Below are positions 37,791-47,248 of a DNA stretch of 64,000 nt, piece by piece. Both the position numbers and the translations under genes were made by a program. Every line of letters begins with the position of its first letter. Position 1 is the stretch's first letter. The stretch lies in the NCBI GenBank assembly GCA_031296325.1, contig JARLFY010000053.1, forward strand, positions 1-64,000, read 5' to 3'. The DNA is from Acidobacteriaceae bacterium (GTDB lineage Bacteria; Acidobacteriota; Terriglobia; Terriglobales; Acidobacteriaceae). The notes beneath the pieces were generated by a model, which did no database searches, was not told the origin of the DNA, and saw only the letters and a list, made by a program, of their open reading frames with translations.

Positions 37791-38666
37791 CTACAGGCCT
37801 GTTTTGAGCCTGACTCGCGGATCGAGGAGGTCGCCGAGGGCGTCTCCAATGAAGTTGAAGGAGAGCACGGCCAGCATCACGGCGAGGGCTGGAAAGACGA
37901 CCAGATGCGGCGAGTCGAACAGGTGCGAGCGAGCGTCGTTGAGCATGGCTCCCCAGCTTGCGGTGGGCGGAGGAACGCCGAGTCCGAGGAAGCTGAGAGT
38001 GGCCTCGGCGAGCACGGCGCTGGCCATGCCGATGGCCGCCTGCACGATGACCGGCTGCACGATGTTGGGCAGGATGTGGCGGCAGAGGACGCGCAGGTCA
38101 GAGGCTCCGAGTGCTCGCGCCGCCTCGACGAACTCGCGGTCTTTGACGGCCATCACCTGAGCGCGCACCAGTCGCGCATAGCCGACCCAGCCGGAGATGG
38201 AGAGCGCGAGGATCAGGTTGAAGAGGCCCGGCCCGAGGAAGGCGACGAAGGCGATCGCAAGCAGAATTCCGGGCAGAGCGAGGAAGGCGTTGGTCACGTA
38301 TACGTTGAGCAGAGTGTCGATCCATCCTCCGTAGAAGCCGGCCAGCGAGCCTGCAATCAGCCCGACGGAGAGCGAGAGGCTGACCACGGAGACGGCAACC
38401 AGCAGCGAGATTCGCGCGCCGTAGAGGGTGCGGGAGAAGATGTCGCGGCCTAACTCGTCGGTGCCGAACCAGTGCGCATGATTCGGAGAAAGCAGACGTC
38501 CAGCGAGATCGAGTTGCGAGGGATCCTGCTGCGCAAGCCAGGGCGCGAAGATCGCGCAGACGATAAAGATCGTCAGCAACGCAATTCCCACCGCCGCCAG
38601 AGGTTGCTGTGCGACTCGGCTAGCCCATTGCGACCGCTCCTGTTCAGGTTGTATCGTTTGCGCCAT
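37791..38666 (-). CDS. DppC/OppC-type ABC transporter permease, orphan
   Basis: 291 residues with about six transmembrane helices. Opening features are the amphipathic N-terminus and the family signature HWFGTDELGRDIFSRTLYGA. The coupling loop that contacts the ATPase is EAARALGASDLRVLCRHILP, and the C-terminal part has EATLSFLGLGVPPPTASWGA. This is the second permease (DppC type) of peptide/nickel importers. The partner permease, ATPases and binding protein are not adjacent: the gene before it is the multiheme cytochrome and the one after a divergent glycosyltransferase. Substrate unknown. It may work with subunits encoded elsewhere. Confidence 0.9.
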   Translation of the reverse strand: MAQTIQPEQERSQWASRVAQQPLAAVGIALLTIFIVCAIFAPWLAQQDPSQLDLAGRLLSPNHAHWFGTDELGRDIFSRTLYGARISLLVAVSVVSLSLSVGLIAGSLAGFYGGWIDTLLNVYVTNAFLALPGILLAIAFVAFLGPGLFNLILALSISGWVGYARLVRAQVMAVKDREFVEAARALGASDLRVLCRHILPNIVQPVIVQAAIGMASAVLAEATLSFLGLGVPPPTASWGAMLNDARSHLFDSPHLVVFPALAVMLAVLSFNFIGDALGDLLDPRVRLKTGL

Positions 38667-38710
38667 CTCTCCTTGTTTATCACAGGGCTATCTATCTTTG
38701 TTTATTATGA

Positions 38711-40006
38711 ATGCAGATGCGCTGCGTTATCGCCGGCGAAAGGGGAAGATTGCGAATTCTGATCTACGGACTCAACTACGCCCCCGAACTCACCGGCATC
38801 GGCAAATACAGCGGCGAGATGGCGGACTGGTTGGCAGAGCGCGGACACGAGGTTCGCGTGGTTACGGCTCCGCCTTACTATCCTGCGTGGCGCATTCGCG
38901 AGGACTATCGAGGCAAGTGGTATCAGACGGAACGCGTGGCAGGCCATCCATTGGTCTATCGCACACCGCTCTATGTTCCGGAACAGCCTACCGGGATCAA
39001 GCGCATGGCACACCTGATCTCGTTCATGCTGGGCAGTCTTCCGGTCATGCTGCGTGAGACGCTCTGGCAACCAGAGGTCGTCTTCACGGTTGAGCCAACC
39101 TTCTTTTGCGCTCCTCTGACGCTGTTTGTGGCCAAGAGCGCCAATGCAGCCTGCTGGCTGCACATGCAGGATCTGGAGGTGGACGCGGCCTTTGATCTGG
39201 GACTGCTTCCGCCCAAGGGTGCGATTCACGACGCCGCGCTGCGCATCGAACGATTCTTTCTCTACGCCTTCGATCAGGTCTCTGGAATCTCGACCAAGAT
39301 CGTCGAACGAGCTTGCAGCAAGGGCGTTCCGTCGCATCGTGCGGTTCTGTTTCCGAACTGGGTCGACGTGGACGCGATCTATCCCCTTGATCCGGCGAAA
39401 CGACGCTCGAATGCGATACGTCGCGAGTTGGCCGCACAGGTTCCCGGAATTGAGAGCAAGATTCTGCTGCTGTACTCTGGCAACATGGGCGCCAAGCAGG
39501 GGCTGGATCTGCTTGGGCCATTGACCGAAGCCTTTGTCAACGACCCACGCGTCCACTTCCTGCTCTGCGGAGATGGAGCCTTTCGCCCGAAGCTGGAGGC
39601 TCTGGTGAGCCATCGCGCCAACGTGACTTTTCTTCCGCTACAACCCTTCGATCGGCTGAATGAACTGCTGAATGCAGCCGACATTCACCTGCTGCCGCAG
39701 CGCGCCGACGCAGCCGACTTGGTTATGCCCTCGCGGCTGACCGGAATGCTGGCCAGCGGGAGACCGGTGATCGCAACGGCGCACGCCGGGACGCAGGTGG
39801 CAGAGGTCGTCGATGGCCACGGCATCGCTGTTCCCGCAGAGGACGCCGCTGCGCTACAGGCCGCAGTTTTGCGGTTGGTCGAAGATGAACCGCTGCGCCT
39901 TCGTCTGGGGCTTGCCGCACGCGAGTACGCGGTTCAGTATCTGGGGAAAAAGCAGGTTCTCGAACAGTTCGAGCGAGAGCTGAAGGCTCTGGCCGCCTTC
40001 CGATAG
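38711..40006 (+). CDS. WcaI-like glycosyltransferase (GT4)
   Basis: 431 residues if started at ATG 38711; a TTG at 38750, seven bases after AAAGGGGA, would give LRILIYGLNYAPELTGIGKY, the more usual beginning, so the start is uncertain. GT-B fold of the WcaI type: PPYYPAWRI, LLLYSGNMGAKQGLDLL for the donor-side linker, and LLPQRADAADLVMPSRLTGM plus ASGRPVIATA for the nucleotide-sugar site. WcaI itself is linked to colanic acid synthesis. Here the gene is isolated, so the product (exopolysaccharide or other glycan) is unknown. The stop codon TAG (40004-40006) overlaps the start of a family-1 element. Confidence 0.85.
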   Translation: MQMRCVIAGERGRLRILIYGLNYAPELTGIGKYSGEMADWLAERGHEVRVVTAPPYYPAWRIREDYRGKWYQTERVAGHPLVYRTPLYVPEQPTGIKRMAHLISFMLGSLPVMLRETLWQPEVVFTVEPTFFCAPLTLFVAKSANAACWLHMQDLEVDAAFDLGLLPPKGAIHDAALRIERFFLYAFDQVSGISTKIVERACSKGVPSHRAVLFPNWVDVDAIYPLDPAKRRSNAIRRELAAQVPGIESKILLLYSGNMGAKQGLDLLGPLTEAFVNDPRVHFLLCGDGAFRPKLEALVSHRANVTFLPLQPFDRLNELLNAADIHLLPQRADAADLVMPSRLTGMLASGRPVIATAHAGTQVAEVVDGHGIAVPAEDAAALQAAVLRLVEDEPLRLRLGLAAREYAVQYLGKKQVLEQFERELKALAAFR

Positions 40007-40072
40007 AGCATTTATGCAATGGGATAGACCGTTGTGGAGCGAGCACAACAGATTCCTTCACTTCGCTGCAGC
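40005..40072. repeat. truncated family-1 element at the glycosyltransferase stop codon
   Basis: Begins AGAGCATTTATGCAATGGG within the stop codon, continues with ATAGACCGTTGTGGAGCGAG and CAGATTCCTTCACTTCGCTG, then breaks off before the GAATGACA half of the hairpin. Confidence 0.75.
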
Positions 40073-40116
40073 AAGTCCTCTTCATCAATCACGCCAAGAC
40101 GCACTACACTAGAGGT

Positions 40117-40803
40117 ATGTTTACTGGACTGGTTGAGACAACGGGCGAGGTGATCTCGTTTCACCCAACGGCGGGCGCGGCGCGGTTGACGATTGCGGCG
40201 CCGGGAATTGTAGAGCGGCTGAAGCTGGGCGATAGCGTGGCGGTCTGCGGAGTCTGCCTGACGGCTTTGACGATTGAGCCGCACGCTGTTCCTGCGCGTT
40301 TTTCGGCGGATCTGGCGGCGGAGACGATTGCTCGCACCACGCTGTCGCGGCTTGTGCCCGGAGCTCTGGTGAATCTGGAACTGCCGACAGCGGCCGGATC
40401 GCCGCTGGGGGGACACGTCGTGCAGGGCCACGTGGATGGTACCGGAACGCTGGTGTCCATCAAGCCCGTCTCGCCCGAGGCGGAGAGCGGAGCGGGGGGC
40501 GAGGCTCTGACCGACTGGGTGATTCGCCTGCGCCTGCCGGAGTCGCTGATGCGCTATGTGGTGGCCAAGGGGTCGATTGCCGTGGAGGGGATCAGCCTGA
40601 CGGTCGCGGGAATCGAGGGCAATGAGATCTGGATCGCCATTCTGCCGCATACCTTCTCGGCAACCAACCTGCACACGCTAGCGCCGGGAATGGCCGTCAA
40701 CATCGAGGTGGACGTGATGGCAAAGTACGCCGAGAGCCGCGAACAAGCCGAGATTGAGAAGCAAGAACTGACCGTGGAATTTCTGTTGGAAAACGGCTAC
40801 TGA
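40117..40803 (+). CDS. ribE: riboflavin synthase alpha subunit
   Basis: 228 residues. Catalyses dismutation of two 6,7-dimethyl-8-ribityllumazine molecules to riboflavin. It has two lumazine-binding repeats: the N-terminal one with the invariant MFTGLVETTGEV start and CGVCLTAL, and the second with GHVVQGHVDGTG and VEGISLTVAGI. FSATNLHTL is at the usual place near the C-terminus. The length fits the family (about 200-220) with a small insertion at residues 115-130. No other rib genes and no FMN riboswitch are seen; the 110 bases upstream are mostly a family-1 remnant. Confidence 0.94.
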   Translation: MFTGLVETTGEVISFHPTAGAARLTIAAPGIVERLKLGDSVAVCGVCLTALTIEPHAVPARFSADLAAETIARTTLSRLVPGALVNLELPTAAGSPLGGHVVQGHVDGTGTLVSIKPVSPEAESGAGGEALTDWVIRLRLPESLMRYVVAKGSIAVEGISLTVAGIEGNEIWIAILPHTFSATNLHTLAPGMAVNIEVDVMAKYAESREQAEIEKQELTVEFLLENGY

Positions 40804-40889
40804 AGCTATAGCCGTTCTAGCGAGACAAAAGCCGACCACGGATCAACGCGGATAAACACGGATTAGAAGCATCTTCCCTGTTGCGCTAC

Positions 40890-41102
40890 AGAATGGATGA
40901 TCGTTATTCCATAGCGTGAGCGAAGGAATCTGCTCTTCGCTCGCGCCACGGAAATCTATATTCTTGGGGAAAATGCTACGAAGACAACCGCAACGAAAAA
41001 GACAACTGCAACGGAAAAAGCAGATTCCTTCGCTGCGCTGCGGAATGACAAACAAAAGGCTGCGGAATGATAATCAAGAGTCCGCGGAATGACAAACAAA
41101 AG
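40890..41102. repeat. cluster of degenerate family-1 cores
   Basis: One reverse core (TTATTCCATAGCG...GGAATCTGCT) and one forward core (GCAGATTCCTTCGCTGC...GGAATGACAAACAAA) are followed by two extra half-copies of CGGAATGA(C/T)AA(A/T)CAA. No gene in 40804-41116. Confidence 0.75.
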
Positions 41103-41116
41103 ATGATTGCGCAACG

Positions 41117-41158
41117 AAAAACTCCCCGAAGCGGATGATCTCGCTCCGGGGAGTTTTT
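41117..41158 (-). terminator. bidirectional hairpin terminator after groEL
   Basis: AAAAACTCCCCG (41117-41128) pairs with CGGGGAGTTTTT (41147-41158). The A and T tracts at the stem base make a good intrinsic terminator for either strand; here it ends the groES-groEL transcript, 46 bp after the groEL stop. Confidence 0.85.
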
Positions 41159-41204
41159 GTTTTGCCCTTTGCACCGACAGGCGCTTCCGCCCGTCCGGCA
41201 AGGA

Positions 41205-42917
<1,713 letters not shown>

Positions 42918-42993
42918 TTACTGAACCAAAGTGGTTCGTGTCTTTGCACTTCCCCGCGCAAGCGGTCGAAAACCGTGCGAAGCACCGAAGCGC

Positions 42994-43293
42994 CTACTTG
43001 CTGACGATTCCGAGGACTTCTTCTTCACGCATGATGAGGAACTCTTCGCCGTCGAGCTTGATCTCGGTGCCGGAGTACTTGCCGAAGAGGATGGTGTCGC
43101 CAGCCTTGACATCGAGCGGGAAAGTCTTTCCCTCGTCGTTCGACTTACCCTTGCCAACTGCGATGACGGTTCCCTGCTGCGGCTTCTCTTTTGCGCTGTC
43201 GGGGATGATGATGCCGCCACGCATGCTCTCGCCCTCTTCGATGCGACGGACCAGAATCCGGTCGTGCAGGGGGGTAAATGATGTTGTTGCCAT
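42994..43293 (-). CDS. groS: co-chaperonin GroES
   Basis: 99 residues from ATG 43293 ([20 protein letters not shown]), preceded by AAGGAG. The mobile loop [20 protein letters not shown] and the ending [17 protein letters not shown] fit the family. It caps the GroEL ring. Longer in-frame N-termini reach into the CIRCE region and are rejected. Confidence 0.97.
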   Translation of the reverse strand: MATTSFTPLHDRILVRRIEEGESMRGGIIIPDSAKEKPQQGTVIAVGKGKSNDEGKTFPLDVKAGDTILFGKYSGTEIKLDGEEFLIMREEEVLGIVSK

Positions 43294-43405
43294 TTCGGTA
43301 TGTCTCCTTGTTGCGAAAGTTGAACTGCGAAGTCGAGTACGGCGTCGTGAATCTCGGCAGAGACTGCCGAACAACGGTTGGGCCGTCGAAGGGAAGCTGA
43401 GCGCA

Positions 43406-43432
43406 TTAGCACTCATACCCTTCGATTGCTAA
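43406..43432 (-). promoter_or_regulatory. CIRCE operator (HrcA binding site) of groES-groEL
   Basis: TTAGCACTC (43406-43414), nine spacer bases, then GATTGCTAA (43424-43432). The consensus is TTAGCACTC-N9-GAGTGCTAA, so there is a single mismatch in the right arm. It lies 113 bp before the groES start, where HrcA would repress the operon until heat shock. The hrcA gene itself is outside the window. Confidence 0.9.
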
Positions 43433-43540
43433 CGATAGGTGATGGCGGTCTGGATGTCAACCCTTTTGCCGTGAAATGTGAGTGAATCGTGCTCAGGTTG
43501 TGCCGAGGTGGGAGTGGGGCGGCGATAGCATCGAACGGGA

Positions 43541-43648
43541 AAAGCAGATTCCTCCGCTGCGCTACGGAATGACAAACGAAAGGGCTGCGGTATGACAAAC
43601 AATTCCTACGGGATGACGGACAATCCGCTACGGGATGACGGACAAATT
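43541..43648. repeat. family-1 core with extra GGRATGAC half-copies
   Basis: GCAGATTCCTCCGCTGC...CGGAATGACAAAC is followed by three further units of the type CTACGGGATGACGGACAA. Together they read like a decaying tandem expansion of the right half of the core. Between groES and the next gene nothing else is seen apart from CIRCE. Confidence 0.75.
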
Positions 43649-43725
43649 TGGGGCATCTGCGATGGAGCCTCTTCTGGCGGAAGGTTTACCGGCCCAGGCT
43701 GGTTTTGTTGGCGTAAAATGAGCGA

Positions 43726-44274
43726 ATGCTGCTGCGACCCCATCTCCGCACTCACCTTGGCAGAGCCTTTCTGCTATGCCTTCTCGCGACCTTCGTGTCG
43801 CTTGCCCCGATGCATCTTGGCGCGCAGGACAACGCGACGCCAGAGAGGCATGGCCGCAAGTACAAGGCTCCGCCCGAGACCTCGCACATTGAGGTGACGG
43901 TGTTGAAGGGCTTCAACAAAAAGCCGCTGATGAACGCCGCCGTCATCTTCCATCCGGTAAAGGATGGCGTGGACGAGGGCAATATGGAGATGAAGACCGA
44001 TCCCGACGGCAAGGCGGTGATCGACGTGATCCCGACGGGCAGCAAGGTCACGATTCAGGTCATCGCAGACGGCTTCGCTACGTTTGCGGAGGACTATGTG
44101 GTGAATGAGGCGAGTCGGACGATCGTCATCAGTCTGACTCGTCCGAAGGCGCAGGTCTCCACCTACATCGACAACAATGGCAAGCCTTCGGAGTTGAAGC
44201 CGGGAGTGCAGGATCCGATTCGACCGAAGACGAAGCCAGCACCGGCGACGACCGTCGCACCTGCGCAACCGTAG
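43726..44274 (+). CDS. secreted carboxypeptidase-regulatory-like domain protein
   Basis: 182 residues with a signal peptide (FLLCLLATFVSLAPMHLGAQ). A single beta-sandwich domain (about 50-140) reads HIEVTVLKGFNKKPLMNAAV, then MKTDPDGKAVIDVIPTGSKV and IQVIADGFATFAEDY, the pattern of carboxypeptidase regulatory-like (CarboxypepD_reg) domains. The C-terminal 40 residues are Pro/Lys/Ala-rich and probably unstructured. Role unknown, likely periplasmic. A family-3 repeat follows the stop by 23 bases. Confidence 0.7.
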   Translation: MLLRPHLRTHLGRAFLLCLLATFVSLAPMHLGAQDNATPERHGRKYKAPPETSHIEVTVLKGFNKKPLMNAAVIFHPVKDGVDEGNMEMKTDPDGKAVIDVIPTGSKVTIQVIADGFATFAEDYVVNEASRTIVISLTRPKAQVSTYIDNNGKPSELKPGVQDPIRPKTKPAPATTVAPAQP

Positions 44275-44297
44275 GATGAGCGATGTGGGATGAATTT

Positions 44298-44390
44298 TAT
44301 AGGTCGGGCCTTCAGCCCTCGGTCGTTTAGCTGGGCTTGTACCTAGGCCTTCGGACTAGGCTGGTATAGAACGGGCCTTTGGCCCTTGCC
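44298..44390. repeat. family-3 repeat, copy B (93 bp)
   Basis: Same 93-bp length and ends as copy A at 35381-35473 (TATAGGTCGGGCCTTCAGCC ... GGGCCTTTGGCCCTTGCC). The inner palindrome here reads CCTAGGCCTTCGGACTAGG. A part-copy of the GGGCCTTTGGC end occurs near 53381 and, inverted, near 13137-13152. Confidence 0.85.
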
Positions 44391-44477
44391 GTTTTGGTTT
44401 GGCGTTGTAGCTTGGCGCGTTGCAGTTTGGCGTTGCGGGAAGAACTCACGACTTGGGGCGATGTGCGAGGTTGAGTG

Positions 44478-45239
44478 ATGGCAGAGTCTGAGAGCAGCGA
44501 GTTGCGAGACGAGAGCCAGCCGCTGGCGGAAAAGACGGCGCTGGTGACGGGCGGGGCGCGACGCATCGGGCGAGCGATTGCTCTGGCGTTGGCGGCGAGT
44601 GGGGCCAACGTCGCCATTACCTATCGCGAGTCGCAGGCCGAGGCGGAGGATCTGGTGCGGACGCTGGGAGCCTTCGGCGTGGAGGCGATGGCCGTGCGCA
44701 CCGAGCTAACCGACGCCGAGCGCGTTCGCCAGAGCGTGGCTGCGGTGGTCGAAGAGTTTGGACGGCTGGACGTTCTGGTCAACAATGCGGGCCTCTTCGA
44801 GGCGGCTGCGCTGGAGACGATCACGGTCGAGCAGTGGGATCGCATGTACGCCACAAATACTCGTGCTCCGTTTCTGGTGGCGCAGGCGGCTTATCCGCAT
44901 CTAAAGGCTGTAGAGGGAAGGATCGTCAACGTCGGCTCGCTGGGCGGGGCTCATGCGTGGGCGACTCATGCGCACTACTGTAGCTCGAAGGCCGCGCTGC
45001 ACCGCCTCTCCGAGACGATGGCCAAGGCCTGGGCCCCGGAGATCAGCGTCAACTGCGTTGCCCCGGGGATGATCGCGTTCGGCGAGGTGGACGCTACGTA
45101 TGCCCACTTTGCAGAGAAGACTCCGATGCGATGCAATGGGAGCGCAGAGGACGTTGCCGAGGCAGTACTGTTCTTTGCGACCGGGCCGCACTTCATTACC
45201 GGACAGTGGTTGGCGGTCGATGGCGGGCTGGGACTCTAA
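44478..45239 (+). CDS. short-chain dehydrogenase/reductase
   Basis: 253 residues from ATG 44478 (GTG at 44475 also possible). Rossmann fold with the cofactor loop ALVTGGARRIGRAIALALA, the NNAG motif (VLVNNAGLF), and catalytic S...YxxxK in VNVGSLGGAHAW and HYCSSKAAL. The Arg after TGGAR suggests NADPH, and TGGARRIG is typical of pteridine reductase- or FabG-like SDRs. The substrate is not evident from context. A family-1 element starts at the base after the stop. Confidence 0.88.
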   Translation: MAESESSELRDESQPLAEKTALVTGGARRIGRAIALALAASGANVAITYRESQAEAEDLVRTLGAFGVEAMAVRTELTDAERVRQSVAAVVEEFGRLDVLVNNAGLFEAAALETITVEQWDRMYATNTRAPFLVAQAAYPHLKAVEGRIVNVGSLGGAHAWATHAHYCSSKAALHRLSETMAKAWAPEISVNCVAPGMIAFGEVDATYAHFAEKTPMRCNGSAEDVAEAVLFFATGPHFITGQWLAVDGGLGL

Positions 45240-45350
45240 AGCATTTTTTCTAGTGGTGTAGAGTGTCGCGAATCGTGCGAAATGCGGGGATCCTTCACTT
45301 CGTTCAGGATGACAAACCGTGGTTTTATACAGCAATGGTAAAAATGATTT
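45240..45350. repeat. family-1 element directly after the SDR stop
   Basis: Starts AGCATTTTTTCTAGTGGTG, has the core GCGGGGATCCTTCACTTCG...AGGATGACAAACC and right arm TATACAGCAATGGTAAAAATG. The stem pair is ATCC/GGAT, a third version of the covarying base pair. Confidence 0.85.
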
Positions 45351-45399
45351 AATCCGCATGCGGGGACTGAGGAAGAATTTCAGGGAGGCGATGCGTCAG

Positions 45400-46692
45400 A
45401 TGAATTCTTTATCCGTGGGAAAAAGTCGCTGCAAAGGTGCGGTACGAGGCTGGGGGATGGCGGGTCTGGTTGTAGCGGCCTTGATGTTGTTCGTCTCGCC
45501 CGCGACTTTACAGGCGAGTTCCGCTCATGCGCAGGTGGCGGCGAACGATCCGGCGCGGCAGCATAGCGATGCGCTGAACTTCGACCCCATGGTGCGCGAG
45601 GCCTATGAGCGCTTTTATGTTCTGGACTTCGATGGCGCGCTGAACCGCTCCGGGGCGGTGCTGAAGGCCCATCCGCAGGATCCGATGGCGTATGGATACG
45701 AGCTGATGTTGACGGTCTTCCGCGAGCTCTACCAACAGGATCTGCTGGATACGACGTACTATGCGCACGACAACTTTTTGACCTCGAAGCGCAATGTTCC
45801 GGTCAGCGAGGCTACGCGGCAGAGGATCGAATGGCTGACCAACACCGGCATCAAGCTCAGCGACGATCGCATCAAGGCCAACGGAAACGACAAGGACGCG
45901 TACTTTGCGCGAGGGTATCTGCGCGGGATGCATGCGGTGTTCATTACGCTGGTTGACCACAGCTATGTGGCTGCGGCGAAGCAGGGGTACGCGGCGCGCA
46001 ACGATTCCGAGCAGGCGTTGCGGATCGATCCGCTGTATGCAGACGCCAAGATGGCGGTGGGGATTCAGCAGTTTGCCGTGGCCAGTCTGCCGCGCTGGGT
46101 TCGCATTGTGGTGGGAATCATGGGCGTGGGGGGAAACAAGGAACGCGGCCTCGCCTTGCTGCGCGATTCGGCCGCGCATGGAGTGGTGACGGCGGTGGAG
46201 TCGCGAACCGTGTTGTCGCTGTTTCTGCGTCACGACGCGCGCTACCCTGAGGCTCTGGTGGTGCAGCATGGACTGGCGGCGCAGTATCCCCACAACTATT
46301 TGTTCCGTCTGGAAGAGGCCAATCTGACCAAGGATGAGGGCAACGGGCCGGGAGCGATTGCACTGTATAAAGTAGTGCTGGCGGACGCGAGCAAGCCGGG
46401 ATACTTCATCGATCCGCGACTACAGATGGCCTGGTTCGGGCTGGCGGATACGCAGCGCGGGTGGAACGATATTCCCAATGCGGCGCTGAACTATGTCAAC
46501 GCAGCTACGCAGCCGAACTGTAGCGACTGGCTGCGCAAGCGCGCCCAGTTGAATGCGGGAGAGATGTACGATCTGCTGCACCAGCGAGCCAAGGCGGTGT
46601 CGCTCTACCAGATGGCCGCAGGCGGCGGCGGGGATCAGTCGCAGACAGAGATGGCGCGGCGTTTGCTGAAGTCACCGTATACGGGGAAGTAG
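45400..46692 (+). CDS. secreted helical-repeat (TPR-like) protein of unknown function
   Basis: About 430 residues from ATG 45400, which has GGGAGG about 11 bases upstream; ATGs at 45391 and 45358 are alternatives. A hydrophobic N-terminal segment (GMAGLVVAALMLFVSPATLQ) is a signal peptide. The rest is alpha-helical: REAYERFYVLDFDGALNRSG starts a TPR-like unit, with others around ARNDSEQALRIDPLYADAKM and MAWFGLADTQRGWNDIPNAA. No enzyme motif. The family occurs in Acidobacteria as an exported hypothetical (inference from general resemblance). A family-1 element overlaps the stop codon. Confidence 0.7.
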   Translation: MNSLSVGKSRCKGAVRGWGMAGLVVAALMLFVSPATLQASSAHAQVAANDPARQHSDALNFDPMVREAYERFYVLDFDGALNRSGAVLKAHPQDPMAYGYELMLTVFRELYQQDLLDTTYYAHDNFLTSKRNVPVSEATRQRIEWLTNTGIKLSDDRIKANGNDKDAYFARGYLRGMHAVFITLVDHSYVAAAKQGYAARNDSEQALRIDPLYADAKMAVGIQQFAVASLPRWVRIVVGIMGVGGNKERGLALLRDSAAHGVVTAVESRTVLSLFLRHDARYPEALVVQHGLAAQYPHNYLFRLEEANLTKDEGNGPGAIALYKVVLADASKPGYFIDPRLQMAWFGLADTQRGWNDIPNAALNYVNAATQPNCSDWLRKRAQLNAGEMYDLLHQRAKAVSLYQMAAGGGGDQSQTEMARRLLKSPYTGK

Positions 46693-46834
46693 GGCGTTCT
46701 GGGGAATGCGGTAGACCATGGCGCAGGGAAAAAAGCAGATTCCTCCGCTTCGCTACGGAATGACAAACAAAGAAACTACGGAATGACAATTCATTTCTGG
46801 TTTGTATTCATCTCTGGTCTGTAGTCGTTTGAAA
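46691..46834. repeat. family-1 element at the end of the helical-repeat gene
   Basis: Begins AGGGCGTTCTGGGGAATGCG at the stop codon, contains GTAGACCATGG, the core GCAGATTCCTCCG...CGGAATGACAAACAAA, a second half-core CTACGGAATGACAA, and the right arm TCTGGTCTGTAGTCG. Confidence 0.8.
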
Positions 46835-46930
46835 GATTATCTTGGCCGGAAAGATTGATGGAACTGCGGTGCGGGCGGCTGCGTACTGAAGTCTGGAATG
46901 TGGGAAGATAAAAGACACCCGGAGGCTTCG

Positions 46931-47248
46931 ATGTATTGCTCTCATTGCGGACTACAGATGGATTCGGCGGCGCGGTTTTGTTCTGGTTGCGGCGCGGCGG
47001 TGCAGCCTGTAGCGGGACGCGCGCCGGTCTTTGGCCAGCTTATGCGACCGCGCTATCCTCGGGCGATTGGCGGGGTGTGCGCCGGGTTGGCGCTGCACTA
47101 TGGCTGGGATATTACGACGGTTCGCCTGATCTGGGTCTTATGCGTTCTGTTCGCAGGAACCGGGATTCTGGCCTATATCATTGCATGGATTGTGATTCCC
47201 GAGGCTCCATATACGTTGCCGGGGAATAGTACGGGGAGTGGCATTTGA
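46931..47248 (+). CDS. PspC domain protein with a zinc ribbon
   Basis: 105 residues from ATG 46931, with GGAGG five bases upstream. Four cysteines, C3-x2-C6 and C17-x2-C20, in MYCSHCGLQMDSAARFCSGC form a zinc-ribbon. The PspC domain follows from about residue 40: PRAIGGVCAGLALHYGWD and one transmembrane helix WVLCVLFAGTGILAYIIAWI. PspC proteins take part in membrane stress responses; zinc-ribbon fusions are common. The stop overlaps the TTG start of lysA. Confidence 0.88.
   Translation: MYCSHCGLQMDSAARFCSGCGAAVQPVAGRAPVFGQLMRPRYPRAIGGVCAGLALHYGWDITTVRLIWVLCVLFAGTGILAYIIAWIVIPEAPYTLPGNSTGSGI

Noticed and set aside
40007-40116. FMN riboswitch before ribE
   Set aside because: The 110 bases are mostly a family-1 remnant and lack the conserved FMN aptamer segments.
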